Shown: positions 1-9,193, counted from the first letter of the stretch. The stretch: DNA of 64,000 nucleotides from Blastococcus sp. CT_GayMR16 (GCF_004570875.1 NZ_SPQK01000003.1:1-64000), one strand, 5' to 3'. The notes: generated by a model not told the origin, from the sequence alone. Numbers and translations: made by a program.

Positions 1-1
1 T

Positions 2-922
2 GCGGTCGCCGACCTGACCCGGGGCGGGCTCCCCGGGGTCTCCTGGCCCGCCGCGGTCGGCCTGGCCGTTGTGGCGGCGCTCCTCCTTGTCGCCGCCGAC
101 CGCGGCCTCGGCCGCCTGGACGCGGGCTCGCTGCGGGCCTCCGGAGCCGCGGCCTCCTTCGCGTCGGCGTCGGTGTTCTCCCTGGACACCCGAGACCTCG
201 GGCGGGCGCTGTCGGCCGGACCGCGCCGGCCTCGAGGCCGCGGGCGCAGGCTCGCCCTCGTCCGACGGCCGTGGCAGGCCGTGGCGGCGGCCGACCTCCT
301 GCTGCTGGCCCGCAGTCCGTGGCAGTGCGGCCAGCTCGTCGTCGCCACGGCGGTACCCGTCCTGGCCGCCCGCACCGACGGGCTCGACCGGCTTCCCGCC
401 GCGGCCACCGTCGGCCTGCTACTCGGCTGGCTGGCCGCCGCCGTCACGGTCGGGCACCCCAGCCGCTTCGCGCACGCCGCCCCCGCCATCGACCGCCTCC
501 TGCCGCTGTCGTCGGGGCAGGTCGTCGCCGCGCGCTGCGTGGCGCCCGTCCTCGTGCTGACCGGCGTGTGCGGGCTCAGCGGGCTGCTCGTCGGGCTCGG
601 CAGCCCCGATCCCCTCGCCTGGGCAGCGCTCGCCCTGGGCGCCGTACCGGCGTGGACGGCGGCAGCCCTCCGCGGCGCCTACCGACCCGAGCTGGACTGG
701 TCGGGTCCGGTCGTCGCCACACCCATGGGCGTCCTCCCGGCCGGAATCGTCGCCACGCTCGTGCAGGGCGCCGACATCGGCCTCGTGGGCACGGTCCCGA
801 TCGTCGTGGTGCTGCTCACCGGCGTCGACCCGTCACCGGTGGCCATCGCCGTCCAGTTCGCCTGGGCGCTGGCTCTCGCAGCCGCCGCGCTGACCCACCT
901 CGGGCGGCGACGGTCCAGGTGA
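2..922 (+). CDS. Multi-pass membrane protein, 5'-truncated by window edge
   Basis: The reading frame is open from base 2, so the true start lies outside the window; a GTG at 71 is only an internal possibility. The visible product is about 306 residues. It is rich in Ala, Leu and Val with at least five hydrophobic segments (for example VVVLLTG near its end and a final Leu/Ala helix) and ends in a basic HLGRRRSR tail. I see no catalytic motif. It resembles the uncharacterised actinobacterial membrane proteins that sit beside ABC transporter ATPases (DUF6297-like), but that link rests only on overall character. Function is unknown. Confidence 0.6.
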   Translation, partial: AVADLTRGGLPGVSWPAAVGLAVVAALLLVAADRGLGRLDAGSLRASGAAASFASASVFSLDTRDLGRALSAGPRRPRGRGRRLALVRRPWQAVAAADLLLLARSPWQCGQLVVATAVPVLAARTDGLDRLPAAATVGLLLGWLAAAVTVGHPSRFAHAAPAIDRLLPLSSGQVVAARCVAPVLVLTGVCGLSGLLVGLGSPDPLAWAALALGAVPAWTAAALRGAYRPELDWSGPVVATPMGVLPAGIVATLVQGADIGLVGTVPIVVVLLTGVDPSPVAIAVQFAWALALAAAALTHLGRRRSR

Positions 923-950
923 CCTCCGTTTGACACCCTGACATCGGACG

Positions 951-1172
951 GTGTCACATGGGCGGGTGCCGGTCTCCTTCGATGTCACGGCCACCGACGG
1001 CCTGAAGGTCCTCGGGACCCTCGGCTTCTTCGTACCGGCCGCGATCCTCATCGCGCTGGTCGTCTTCGCGGTGGTCCGCGACCGCCGGCTCAATGCCCGC
1101 GAGGAGGCGGAGGAGGCGCAGCGCGCCGCGATGGAGCGGGAGGAGATCCCTACTCCTCCCCCAGCCGACTGA
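951..1172 (+). CDS. Small single-pass membrane protein
   Basis: This encodes a 73-residue protein with one hydrophobic helix (about residues 22-43, FFVPAAILIALVVFAVV) followed by a charged Arg/Glu-rich tail. The start is GTG 951; GTG 966 in the same frame is equally possible, since no clear ribosome binding site decides. Its last 23 bases overlap the 3' end of the convergent MerR gene. The topology suggests a short N-terminus outside and a cytoplasmic acidic/basic helix. No family is recognised. Confidence 0.5.
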   Translation: MSHGRVPVSFDVTATDGLKVLGTLGFFVPAAILIALVVFAVVRDRRLNAREEAEEAQRAAMEREEIPTPPPAD

Positions 1173-1926
1173 GCACCGACTCGATCGCCTGCTCGACCGC
1201 CGAGGCCATCTCCGTCCGGAAGGCCGCCAGCAGTGCCTGCGCCGCGGCCGGCTGGAGCCGGGAGACGGTGTCCTGGACCCGTTGCAGCTGATCGGGCGGG
1301 GCACCGGCGTCGACGAACGCCTGCAGACCGCTCCCGAGGAACATCCGCACGTAGGTCTGGGCGATCTCGCGCACGTGCTCGTTGACCCGCGTCTGGGCGT
1401 CGATCAGGTCGTCCGGCGGCACGCCCAACGCCACGACCTGCAGCCCGGCGGTGAGCAGTGCGGGATCCAGGACACGCAACTCCCCTTCGCCGAGGCGCTC
1501 GACCAGGCCGAGGCCGACGAGCCGGTCGACCAGGTCGGGGTCCTCCGGGACACCCGCGCGGGCGGCGAGCTCCGCGCCGGTCAGGTCCTCCGGCTCCGGC
1601 GGCAGCCAGGGCGCCAGCAGGGCCCGGTGCAGGGCGAGTGTCGCCGAACTGGCCGTCGGCGGCGCCGAAGCGAGCGTGCGCTCGATCATCGCCAGCGAGT
1701 ACCCCTCGGCGAGCATCTCGCGGACCAGGAGCAGCCGGGCGACGTGCTCCCGGCCGTAGTAGCCGGTCCGGCCCACCATGCGCGGCGCAGGCAGCAGCCC
1801 CCGCGCCGAGTAGGCGCGCACATTGCGCACGGTCACCCCGACCCGGGCGGCGAGTTCGTCGACCGTCAGCTCGCGATCGGCGTCCTCGCCGGGTAGCTCA
1901 GGCTCGGCCGACGTGGTCACCACCAC
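1150..1926 (-). CDS. MerR-family transcriptional regulator
   Basis: The 258-residue protein has a MerR-type winged helix at about residues 19-90: LTVDELAARVGVTVRNVRAY is the helix-turn-helix, and GYYGREHVARLLLVREM is the wing and second helix. The C-terminal 160 residues are helical without the cysteine metal loop of metal-sensing MerR proteins, so the effector is unknown. The start is GTG 1926. It is divergent from the membrane gene at 2003 with a 76-bp gap, so it may control that gene; this is inferred from position only. Confidence 0.8.
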   Translation of the reverse strand: MVVTTSAEPELPGEDADRELTVDELAARVGVTVRNVRAYSARGLLPAPRMVGRTGYYGREHVARLLLVREMLAEGYSLAMIERTLASAPPTASSATLALHRALLAPWLPPEPEDLTGAELAARAGVPEDPDLVDRLVGLGLVERLGEGELRVLDPALLTAGLQVVALGVPPDDLIDAQTRVNEHVREIAQTYVRMFLGSGLQAFVDAGAPPDQLQRVQDTVSRLQPAAAQALLAAFRTEMASAVEQAIESVLSRLGEE

Positions 1927-2002
1927 TCCCTAGGCATCGTGACCCCACGGTAAACCGCTCGTTCTATGTGTCAGTTGGCGATGTCACGGTGATGGGTGTT
2001 CC

Positions 2003-3868
2003 ATGTCCGGCATGGCCAGAGGGGGTTCCGTGCTGCTCGCTGCTGACACACGTCCTGCCGGAGGCGCCGCGATCGGCGAGGTGATCCTGGCGTCCGCGAT
2101 CGGCCTCGGCCTGACCGCGGTGCTGCTGGGCCTCGTCTTCCTGCACCGCACCCGCCGGTCCCAGCTCCTGACGCGGGTCGGCACCCGGCTCGGCAAGGCC
2201 ACCGGGGTGCCGCCCTGGGTCGCGCTCCCCACGGTGCTGACGACGCTCTCGCTGCTCGTCGCCCTGCTCGGGATGCTCTGGGACATCTCGCTGCACATCG
2301 GTGTCGGCCGGGACGAGGGGCCGCTGGCCAATCCCGCGCACTACCTGATCCTCTTCGGCCTCTTCGGGGTCTTCGCCGGCGGGATCTTCGCCTGCGCCAT
2401 GCCGCTGGACGAGAAGCCCGGCCCGGCCGCGATCCACTTCATCCGCGGCTGGGACGTGCCCGTCGGCGGCGTCCTGCTCACCGGCGCCGGCTTCTACGCA
2501 CTGCTGGGCTTCCCGCTCGACGACGTCTGGCACCGGCTCTTCGGCCAGGACGTCACCCTCTGGGGCCCGACGCACCTGATGCTCATCACCGGCGCCGGGC
2601 TGTCGATCATCGGCCTGCTGATCCTCGAGCAGGAAGGCCACGGCGGGCTGTCCACCGACGACGGAGACCGCAAGGTCGGCAGCATCACGCGCTTCGTCCG
2701 GCAGGCGTCGGCCATGGGCGGCCTGCTGCTCGGGCTGTCGGTGTTCCAGGGCGAGTACGACTTCGACGTCCCGCAGTTCCGGCTGGTCCTCGAGCCGTTC
2801 ATGATCGCTGCGGCCGCGGGCATGGCGCTGGTGGCTGCCCGGCTGTTCATCGGCCGCGGGGGCGCACTCGCCGCGACCGCATTCTTCCTGGTCATCCGCG
2901 GTGGCATCGCGCTGATCGTCGGCCCCGGCTTCGGTGAGATCGTGCCGATGTTCCCGCTCTATCTCGGCTCCGCGATCGTCGTGGAAGCGCTCGCGCTGGT
3001 GCTGCCGCTGGCACGTCGGCCGCTGGTGTTCGGGGCGGTCGCCGGGGTGGCGATCGGCACGGTCGGGCACGCGACCGAGTGGGGCTGGACGCATCTCACG
3101 CAGACCCTGTCGTGGGGCAGCGACATCCTGGTCGAGGGCACGCTCATGGCGATCGCGGGCGGCGTGGCGGGCGGGCTGCTCGGCTCCCTCCTCGCCACGG
3201 GGCTGCGCCGGCGGCTGCCGCGCCCCGCCGTCGCGCGCACCGTCCTCCTCGGCGCCCTGGTCGTGCTGACCGCCTGCGTCACCAACGGCCTGCTGGCCAC
3301 GGTGCCCGACGACGTCGAGGCCACCCTCGGCATCGAGGATGTCCAGGACGACCCGCGGACGGCGAACATCACCGTCCAGCTGGAGCCGGCGGACGCGCTC
3401 GACGACCCGTCCTGGGTGCAGATCACCTCCTGGCAGGGGCAGGGCCTGGTGGTCGACGCCCTCGAGCGGACGGGCGAGGGGCAGTACCGCACGACCCGGC
3501 CGATCCCGATCCACGACGACTGGAAGGCGCTGCTGCGCATCCACGACGGCCGGATGCTCAGCGCCGTCCCGATCTACCTGCCGGCCGACGAGGCCATCCC
3601 GGCGGAGGCGATGACGGCCGACGACGGCGTGACCCGCGCCGCCATCCCCGAGATCGAGATCCTGCAGCGGGAGCTGAAGTCCTCGGGCGGGGGCCTGTGG
3701 CTGCTGGCCAACCTCGTCGTCCTGGCCTGCACGCTGGCGCTGATCGCCGCGATCTCCTGGGGCGTGGCGCGCTACTCCCGGCGGGCCGCCGTCCGTGAGC
3801 CCTTCCCGGACGCGCCGGCCGACGAGCCGGACACGACCCGAGCGGACAGTGGGCTCGGCGCCCGCTGA
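2003..3868 (+). CDS. Polytopic membrane protein with large extracytoplasmic C-terminal domain
   Basis: The predicted 621-residue protein has about ten transmembrane helices in its first 430 residues. A hydrophilic segment of roughly 140 residues follows, then a final helix near residue 575 and a short acidic/basic tail. Paired polar residues lie in the membrane part (WDISLHIGVGRDEGP and GPTHLMLITGAG), leaving a metal or proton role open, but no known motif is complete. It is the first of three same-strand genes: a cupredoxin-like lipoprotein starts 33 bp later and another membrane protein follows directly. That context suggests metal or redox work at the cell surface. Function is not assigned. 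Confidence 0.7.
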   Translation: MSGMARGGSVLLAADTRPAGGAAIGEVILASAIGLGLTAVLLGLVFLHRTRRSQLLTRVGTRLGKATGVPPWVALPTVLTTLSLLVALLGMLWDISLHIGVGRDEGPLANPAHYLILFGLFGVFAGGIFACAMPLDEKPGPAAIHFIRGWDVPVGGVLLTGAGFYALLGFPLDDVWHRLFGQDVTLWGPTHLMLITGAGLSIIGLLILEQEGHGGLSTDDGDRKVGSITRFVRQASAMGGLLLGLSVFQGEYDFDVPQFRLVLEPFMIAAAAGMALVAARLFIGRGGALAATAFFLVIRGGIALIVGPGFGEIVPMFPLYLGSAIVVEALALVLPLARRPLVFGAVAGVAIGTVGHATEWGWTHLTQTLSWGSDILVEGTLMAIAGGVAGGLLGSLLATGLRRRLPRPAVARTVLLGALVVLTACVTNGLLATVPDDVEATLGIEDVQDDPRTANITVQLEPADALDDPSWVQITSWQGQGLVVDALERTGEGQYRTTRPIPIHDDWKALLRIHDGRMLSAVPIYLPADEAIPAEAMTADDGVTRAAIPEIEILQRELKSSGGGLWLLANLVVLACTLALIAAISWGVARYSRRAAVREPFPDAPADEPDTTRADSGLGAR

Positions 3869-3901
3869 CCCCGCACGCCCTCATCCCTGGAGTTCCCTCC
3901 C

Positions 3902-4330
3902 GTGACCGTTCGTCCCTCCCGGTTCCCTGCTGCCCTAGGCCTCGCTCTGGCTGTCGCGCTGACGGGCTGCGCCGGTACCGCCGCGCCGGACGAGGTCGGC
4001 AGTTCGTCGTCGGCGGCGGCGAGCACGTCCGCAGCGGCGTCGGCGTCCACCGCGGCCGCGACCCCGGCGGGGCAGCGGATCGAGGTGCAGGTGAGCGGCG
4101 GTGGGGCCAGCGGGGACACCGGCCGCGTGCCGGTCGCGGTGGGCGAGCACGTCACCCTGGTCATCACCAGCGACGCCGCCGACGAGGTGCACGTGCACGG
4201 CTACGACCTGGAGGCCGAGCTGTCTCCCGGGCAGCCGGCCGAGCTCGCGTTCGACGCGACCATCCGCGGGGTCTTCGAGGTGGAGCTGCACGAGGCGGGC
4301 ACGCTGCTGCTCTCCCTCCAGGTCGGGTAG
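3902..4330 (+). CDS. Cupredoxin-like lipoprotein
   Basis: The 142-residue protein has a lipobox signal peptide (LAVALTGCAG, lipidated Cys about residue 24) and a Ser/Ala-rich linker of about 35 residues. A beta-rich domain follows, with VHVHGYDLE at about residues 96-104 and FEVELHEAG near the end. This layout matches the cupredoxin-like domains of EfeO-type and related actinobacterial lipoproteins, where histidines bind copper or iron. A complete type 1 copper set (Cys-His-His-Met) is not visible, so the metal is uncertain. It starts with GTG 3902, and the next gene begins directly after its stop, implying co-translation. Confidence 0.75.
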   Translation: MTVRPSRFPAALGLALAVALTGCAGTAAPDEVGSSSSAAASTSAAASASTAAATPAGQRIEVQVSGGGASGDTGRVPVAVGEHVTLVITSDAADEVHVHGYDLEAELSPGQPAELAFDATIRGVFEVELHEAGTLLLSLQVG

Positions 4331-5635
4331 GTGGAGCTCCTCGCCCACGGGGTCGGGTCCCGCACGGACCTCCCCATCCCGCTCGGGCTGGCGCTCTACG
4401 GCGCCGGTGCCGCGATCCTGCTCAGCTTCGTGGTGCTGCTGCTCTTCTGGCGGCAACCCAAGCTGGACCGGCCCTCGTCGGGGCTCCCCGTCCCGGCCGC
4501 GATGCAGCGGCTCCTGGACAGCACCGCGGTGCGCCGGGGTCTGCAGGCGGCCGCGCTGGCGGTCACCGTCCTCCTCACCGCCGTGGCCGTCGCCGGACCG
4601 GCCGAGACGGCCCGCAATCTCGCGCCGTGGGTGCTGTACGTGACGTTCTGGGTGGGCCTGGTGCCGGCCAGCCTGCTGCTCGGGCCGGTCTGGCGGGTGA
4701 TCAATCCCCTGCGGTTGGTGCACCGCGGGCTACGCGTCGTGCTCCCGGCCGCACCGGGCGCGGGGCGCCTCCCGGAACTCGGGCTCTGGCCCGCGACGGC
4801 GTCCCTGCTGGTCTTCCTGTGGCTCGAGCTCGTCTACCCCGACCGCGCCGAGCCCAGCACGGTCGCGGTCTTCCTCATCGGCTACGCCGTCGTGCACGTG
4901 GGGCTGGCCCTGTGGTTCGGCGAGGACTGGTTCGCCGCCGGAGACGGGTTCGAGGTCTACTCCACGGTGATCGCCCGGCTCTCGCCGTGGGGACGGCGGG
5001 ACGACGGGCGCCTGGTGCTGCGCAACCCGCTGGTCAACGCGACGCTGGCCCCGGTCGACCGCGGACTGGCTGCCGTCGTCGTCGTCCTGCTCGGCTCGAC
5101 GGCCTTCGACGGACTCTCCCGGACCGTGTTCTGGCAGACCGGGCCCGGGGCGGCGAACGACAGCCTGTCCGGCACCGTGGGCCTGTTGGTGATGATCGGG
5201 GTGGTGGCCGGGCTCTACGTGCTCGGCGCCCGGCTGTCGGGGCGGCTGGCCGGTCAACCCGAGGGCATCCAGCCCCGGCGCTATGCGGGCACGGTCATCC
5301 CGATCGCGCTCGGCTACACCGTCGCGCACTACTTCAGCCTGTTCCTGCTCGACGGGCAGACCACCTGGATCCTGGCGAGCAACCCGTTCGGCCTGGTCGC
5401 CGTCGACCTGTTCGGCACCTACGGCAACGTCGTCGACCTGACGGCGGTCGGCTCCGACGCGATCGCGCTCGTGCAGGTCGGCGCGATCGTCACCGGCCAC
5501 GTCGTGGGCGTCACCCTCGCGCACGAGCGCGCGCTGCTGTCGGCCCGGCGTGCCCGCGCCTCCGACCAGCTGCCGCTGGTGATCGTCATGGTGCTGTTCA
5601 CCGTCGGCGGGCTCGGTCTGCTCTTCGGTTTCTGA
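4331..5635 (+). CDS. Polytopic membrane protein, FedA/fenitrothion-hydrolase-like annotation group
   Basis: The 434-residue protein has about ten to eleven hydrophobic helices and a short cytoplasmic loop. The GTG start abuts the TAG stop of the cupredoxin lipoprotein. Conserved-looking polar patches include the WRVINPLRLVHRGLR loop and HYFSLFLLDGQ inside a helix. Proteins of this appearance are often labelled fenitrothion hydrolase-like in actinobacterial genomes; I recall that label and cannot confirm it here. The neighbouring cupredoxin suggests a metal-linked membrane role. The true reaction is unknown. Confidence 0.65.
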   Translation: MELLAHGVGSRTDLPIPLGLALYGAGAAILLSFVVLLLFWRQPKLDRPSSGLPVPAAMQRLLDSTAVRRGLQAAALAVTVLLTAVAVAGPAETARNLAPWVLYVTFWVGLVPASLLLGPVWRVINPLRLVHRGLRVVLPAAPGAGRLPELGLWPATASLLVFLWLELVYPDRAEPSTVAVFLIGYAVVHVGLALWFGEDWFAAGDGFEVYSTVIARLSPWGRRDDGRLVLRNPLVNATLAPVDRGLAAVVVVLLGSTAFDGLSRTVFWQTGPGAANDSLSGTVGLLVMIGVVAGLYVLGARLSGRLAGQPEGIQPRRYAGTVIPIALGYTVAHYFSLFLLDGQTTWILASNPFGLVAVDLFGTYGNVVDLTAVGSDAIALVQVGAIVTGHVVGVTLAHERALLSARRARASDQLPLVIVMVLFTVGGLGLLFGF

Positions 5636-5779
5636 CCGCTCACCTGCGCAGATCTCCCCCCGCACGGGTGACGCGCCCCGCATTCGGCTACAGGTCGGGA
5701 CGCCGGAGGCCGATGGGGAGGGAGCCCTCACCGGCGCCATCGGGGTCCGCTACCCCGCCCGAGCGGAAGGACCGCTCCC

Positions 5780-6100
5780 ATGATCGCTGTGACCTGCCGC
5801 AACGGTGAGCACTTCACGGTCGACCCCCTGCAGATCGAGCGGGTGGAGACCGATCCCGACACCGTCGTCCACCTCGTCGACGGCACCAAGTACGTGGTCG
5901 ACCAGACCTTCGACGACCTGCTGCGCACCATCTCCGACCACCGGGCGACCGTGCTCGTCGCGCAGAAGCAGCTCGCCGGCGGGACAGCGGAGATCGCCGA
6001 CCACGCCGCTCGTGCCGCGCTCTTCGTCGAACGACGGGCACGCAGCCGCGACACCGAGTCCTCCCCCGTCCCGGCCACCGCGGGCGACGACGAGGACTGA
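5780..6100 (+). CDS. flbD: FlbD-family flagellar protein
   Basis: The first 55 residues match the small FlbD family: MIAVTCRNGEHFTVDPLQIE, then a TPDT-like DPDTVVHLVDGTKYVVDQTFDD segment. Family members are usually 60-80 residues; this one has an extra acidic/basic tail of about 45 residues. A GGAAGGA ribosome binding site lies about 9 bases before the ATG. It is followed after 3 bp by motA, the usual order in actinobacterial flagellar operons. The family's exact role in flagella is not established. Confidence 0.85.
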   Translation: MIAVTCRNGEHFTVDPLQIERVETDPDTVVHLVDGTKYVVDQTFDDLLRTISDHRATVLVAQKQLAGGTAEIADHAARAALFVERRARSRDTESSPVPATAGDDED

Positions 6101-6103
6101 CCG

Positions 6104-6874
6104 GTGATACCGGCAACGTTCGTCGGCATGGCCCTGGCCCTGGGGTCGCTGATCGCGATGATGCTGCTGGAGGGCTCCAGCCCCCTGGCCGTCGTCCTGC
6201 TGCCGCCGCTGGTGCTCGTCTTCGGCGCCACCTTCGGCGCCGCGGTGGCCGGATCGGCCATGGCCGACCTGCGCAAGCTGGGCTCGTGGTTCCGGATGGC
6301 CTTCGGCCCCGACGGCGGGTCGACGACCGGCTCGCTCATCGCCCAGCTCGTCGAGCTGGCAACGATGGCCCGCAAGGAGGGCATGCTCCCGCTGGAGAAC
6401 CGGGCCCGCACCGTCGAGGACCCGTTCCTGCGCCGCGGTCTGCAGCTGGCGATCGACGCCGTCCCCATGGAGCAGGTCCGGCACGTGCTGGAACGCGAGA
6501 TCGAGGCCACCCGGTCCGATGACCTCGTGGCGGCACGCTTCTTCGCCAAGATGGGCGGCTACGCGCCGACCATCGGCATCATCGGGACCGTCGTGGGCCT
6601 GGTGCAGGTGCTCAAGAGCCTCCAGGACCCGACCGTGCTCGGCCCGCTCGTCGCCAGCGCCTTCGTCGCGACCCTGTGGGGCGTGCTGTCGGCCAACTTC
6701 ATCTGGCTGCCGATCAGCGTGAAGATCCGCCGGAACGCCGATCTCCGCGCGGCCGAGATGGAGCTCGTGCTCGAGGGGGTCTGCGAGATCCTCGCCGGCA
6801 CCAACCCGCGCGCCCTGCGGCAGAAGCTGCAGGCCATGCTGCCGCCGAGCGAGGCCCAGCTCTCCGCCGCCTGA
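6104..6874 (+). CDS. motA: Flagellar motor stator protein MotA
   Basis: The 256-residue protein has the MotA layout: two N-terminal helices, a large cytoplasmic loop containing the LENRARTVEDPFLRRGLQ region, and two C-terminal helices (TIGIIGTVVGLVQVL and FVATLWGVLSANFIWLPI). The GTG start follows flbD by 3 bp and uses a GAGGA inside the end of flbD. MotA pairs with MotB to form the ion-driven stator. Here motB does not follow; the next gene is a convergent aquaporin, so the stator partner must lie elsewhere or be lost. Confidence 0.9.
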   Translation: MIPATFVGMALALGSLIAMMLLEGSSPLAVVLLPPLVLVFGATFGAAVAGSAMADLRKLGSWFRMAFGPDGGSTTGSLIAQLVELATMARKEGMLPLENRARTVEDPFLRRGLQLAIDAVPMEQVRHVLEREIEATRSDDLVAARFFAKMGGYAPTIGIIGTVVGLVQVLKSLQDPTVLGPLVASAFVATLWGVLSANFIWLPISVKIRRNADLRAAEMELVLEGVCEILAGTNPRALRQKLQAMLPPSEAQLSAA

Positions 6875-6890
6875 CGGATGGGTGTGCCGG

Positions 6891-7640
6891 CTACTCCGGC
6901 GGCTCTGCCGCGGACAGGACCCGGTCGTAGAGCAGCGCGGCAAGGATGCCGCCGAGCGTCGGCGCCACCAGGTAGAGCCAGAGCGGAGCCAGCTCACCGG
7001 CCAGGATGTTCGGACCGAACGCGCGAGCCGGGTTGACCGCGCCGCCCGTCAGTGGTCCGGCCACGAAGATCGCCGCGGACAGGGCGAAGCCGACGGCGAT
7101 CGGCGCGACGCCCCCCACGGCCCGCTCGTCGGTGGCGACCGAGACGACCACGAGCACAAGCACGAACGTCACCAGGGCCTCCACGACGAACGCCTGCGCC
7201 ATGGAGACACCGGGCGCGGGGTGGGTGGCGCCGAGCGCCCCCTCGCTCCGCGCCCTCCCGCCGTAGCTGACCCAGGTGGCCAGCGCACCGACCAGCCCAC
7301 CGGCCAGCTGGGCCCCGACGTAGATCGCCGCCGCGGACCAGGGGAACCGGCGGGTCACGGCCAGGCCGATGGTCACGGCAGGGTTGAGATGGCAGCCCGA
7401 CACGTGTCCGAAGGCGGCCACCAGCGCGACGAGCGCCAGGCCGAAGGCCAGCACGATGGCGAGCGTGTCGTAGACCGTCTCGCCTCGGACGGCGCCGGCG
7501 ACGGCCGCGCTGGTGCCGACGTAGACGAGCACCGCGGTGCCGACCAGTTCGGCGACCGCCGCGCGGACCGGACGCCGCCCGACCTGGCTGCCGTACAGCC
7601 CCGCGGATGTGGAACCCCTGACCGAGCCGCGTGCATCCAT
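6891..7640 (-). CDS. Aquaporin / glycerol facilitator (MIP family)
   Basis: The 249-residue membrane protein has six helices and both family signature loops: LNPAVT in the first half (GCHLNPAVTIG) and VNPARA in the second (GGAVNPARAFGPN). The N-terminal 25 residues are a hydrophilic extension. The residue after the second NPA motif is Arg, as needed for the selectivity filter. The FGPN sequence after it favours a water channel over a glycerol facilitator, but this is not decisive. It is monocistronic and convergent with motA. Confidence 0.88.
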   Translation of the reverse strand: MDARGSVRGSTSAGLYGSQVGRRPVRAAVAELVGTAVLVYVGTSAAVAGAVRGETVYDTLAIVLAFGLALVALVAAFGHVSGCHLNPAVTIGLAVTRRFPWSAAAIYVGAQLAGGLVGALATWVSYGGRARSEGALGATHPAPGVSMAQAFVVEALVTFVLVLVVVSVATDERAVGGVAPIAVGFALSAAIFVAGPLTGGAVNPARAFGPNILAGELAPLWLYLVAPTLGGILAALLYDRVLSAAEPPE

Positions 7641-7741
7641 CCCGTACAGCCCCCCGTGACCGCGCCGCGGGGCCCGTGACCCACGTGCGCCCGCCCATAC
7701 CCAGGGGACGGCCGGCCACTCCGACTCTTCGTCGGACGGAT

Positions 7742-9193
7742 TCAGTCGTCCTCGTCGTCCTTGTTGTTGCCGTTGCCGTTCCCGTTGTTGCCGTTGCCGT
7801 TGCCGTTGCCGTTGTTGCCGTTGCCGTTGTTGCCGTTGCCCCCGGTGCCGGCGCCCGTGCCGGTGTCCACCGGGGCCGGGATCACGACGGGCGGGACGGC
7901 GTAGGACACGGTGACGACGGTCCCCGGCGCGAGCTCCCCCTCGGGGCCGACGGCCGTGACCAGTCCGGCGGCGACGTCGCCCGTGTCCACCGGCGCGAGC
8001 TGGACCTGCAGGCCCCGGCCGACGAGCTCGGCCTGCACCTCCGCGACCGGCCGTCCGATGAAGCCGCCCGCCGCCACCGGGATCGTGGGCGGCGGCGCCG
8101 GGGCCGACGTCGTCGTCCCGGGAGCTGTCGTGCCCGACGGCGATCCGGCCTCCGACGGCGTCCTGGATCCCGTCTGCAGGAGGGCGACGACCACCGCCAG
8201 CACCACCAGGGCGGCGAGAGCCCCGAGCAGCACCGGCGACGGCCGGCGGAACCGCCGAGCCGGGGACGACGCCGGCGTGCGCCCGAGCGGCACCGGCGGG
8301 AGCGGCAGGACCGCGGTGCCGTGCGTGCCGGTCCGGCCGATCGGTGCGGTGCCACCGGTGAGGGTCACGGCGTCCGCCGCCGCCCGGAGGGCGGCGCCGT
8401 CGGGATAGCGCGCGGCCGGGTCCTTGGCCATGGCCCGGTGGACCAGTTCGCGCATCGCCGCGGGGACGCCCGACGGCAACGGCTCGGGTTCCTCACGGAT
8501 CTGCTTGAGCGCGATCTGGACGGAGTTCTCGCCCTCGAAGGCCCGCCGTCCGGCCAGGCACTCGTAGGCCACCGTCCCGAGGGCATACACGTCGCTGGCC
8601 GGGGTCGCCTTGCCGCCCTCGGCCTGCTCCGGGGACAGGTAGTGCGCGGTGCCGATCACTTGACCGGTTCCGGTCAGCGGCACGCTGGACGCCGACCAGG
8701 CGATCCCGAAGTCGGTGATCTTGACGACGCCGTCGGTGCCCATGAGCACGTTGCCCGGCTTGACGTCGCGGTGGACCACACCGGCGGCGTGTGCGGCGCC
8801 CAGGGCGGCGGAGGTCTGCCGCACGATGTCGAGCGTCCGCGCGGCGTCGAGCGCCCCCACGCGCTCCAGCAGGGCGGAGAGCGCTTCGCCCTCGACCAGC
8901 TCCATGACGAGGTAGGCGAGCTGCTCGCCGTCCTCCACGAGCTCGCCGTAGTCGAAGACCGAGGCGATGTTGGGATGGTGCAGCGCGGCGGTGTGCTGGG
9001 CCTCGGCGCGGAACCGGGCCCGGAACGTGGCGTCGCCGGTGAACTCGCTGCGCAGGACCTTCACCGCGACCGGACGCTCGAGCAGCGTGTCGCGGGCGCG
9101 CCAGACGCGGCCCATCCCCCCGCTGGCCAGCACGACGAGCAGCTCGTACCGGTTGCCGAGCAGGCCACCTCGCGCTTCCACCCGGCCCCCCAT
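7742..9193 (-). CDS. PknB-type serine/threonine protein kinase with PASTA-like domain and Gly-Asn tail
   Basis: The 483-residue protein has a complete kinase domain (about residues 15-275): glycine loop LASGGMGRV, catalytic Lys in VAVKVL (about 45), HRDVKPGN (about 141-148) and DFG (about 161-163), with a GTAHYLSPEQ activation-segment end. One transmembrane helix follows at about 305-325, then a Pro/Thr/Ser linker and one PASTA-like repeat with VAEVQAELVGRGLQV. The end is a Gly-Asn run of about 30 residues and an acidic tip. The frame is open far upstream, but ATG 9193 is chosen because kinase homology begins just after it. PASTA kinases sense cell-wall material; a single repeat and the tail are unusual. 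Confidence 0.9.
   Translation of the reverse strand: MGGRVEARGGLLGNRYELLVVLASGGMGRVWRARDTLLERPVAVKVLRSEFTGDATFRARFRAEAQHTAALHHPNIASVFDYGELVEDGEQLAYLVMELVEGEALSALLERVGALDAARTLDIVRQTSAALGAAHAAGVVHRDVKPGNVLMGTDGVVKITDFGIAWSASSVPLTGTGQVIGTAHYLSPEQAEGGKATPASDVYALGTVAYECLAGRRAFEGENSVQIALKQIREEPEPLPSGVPAAMRELVHRAMAKDPAARYPDGAALRAAADAVTLTGGTAPIGRTGTHGTAVLPLPPVPLGRTPASSPARRFRRPSPVLLGALAALVVLAVVVALLQTGSRTPSEAGSPSGTTAPGTTTSAPAPPPTIPVAAGGFIGRPVAEVQAELVGRGLQVQLAPVDTGDVAAGLVTAVGPEGELAPGTVVTVSYAVPPVVIPAPVDTGTGAGTGGNGNNGNGNNGNGNGNGNNGNGNGNNKDDEDD
7757..7849 (-). repeat. Low-complexity hexanucleotide tract encoding a Gly-Asn tail
   Basis: Repeats of GTTGCC (plus strand) with occasional GTTGTT units encode alternating Gly and Asn at the C-terminus of the kinase. 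A very similar tract encodes the tail of the PhoX-like phosphatase at 23937-24006. Such tracts can vary in length by slippage. Confidence 0.85.

Noticed and set aside
7757-7849. CRISPR-like repeat array
   Set aside because: Units are 6 bp without spacers and in frame with a protein tail.
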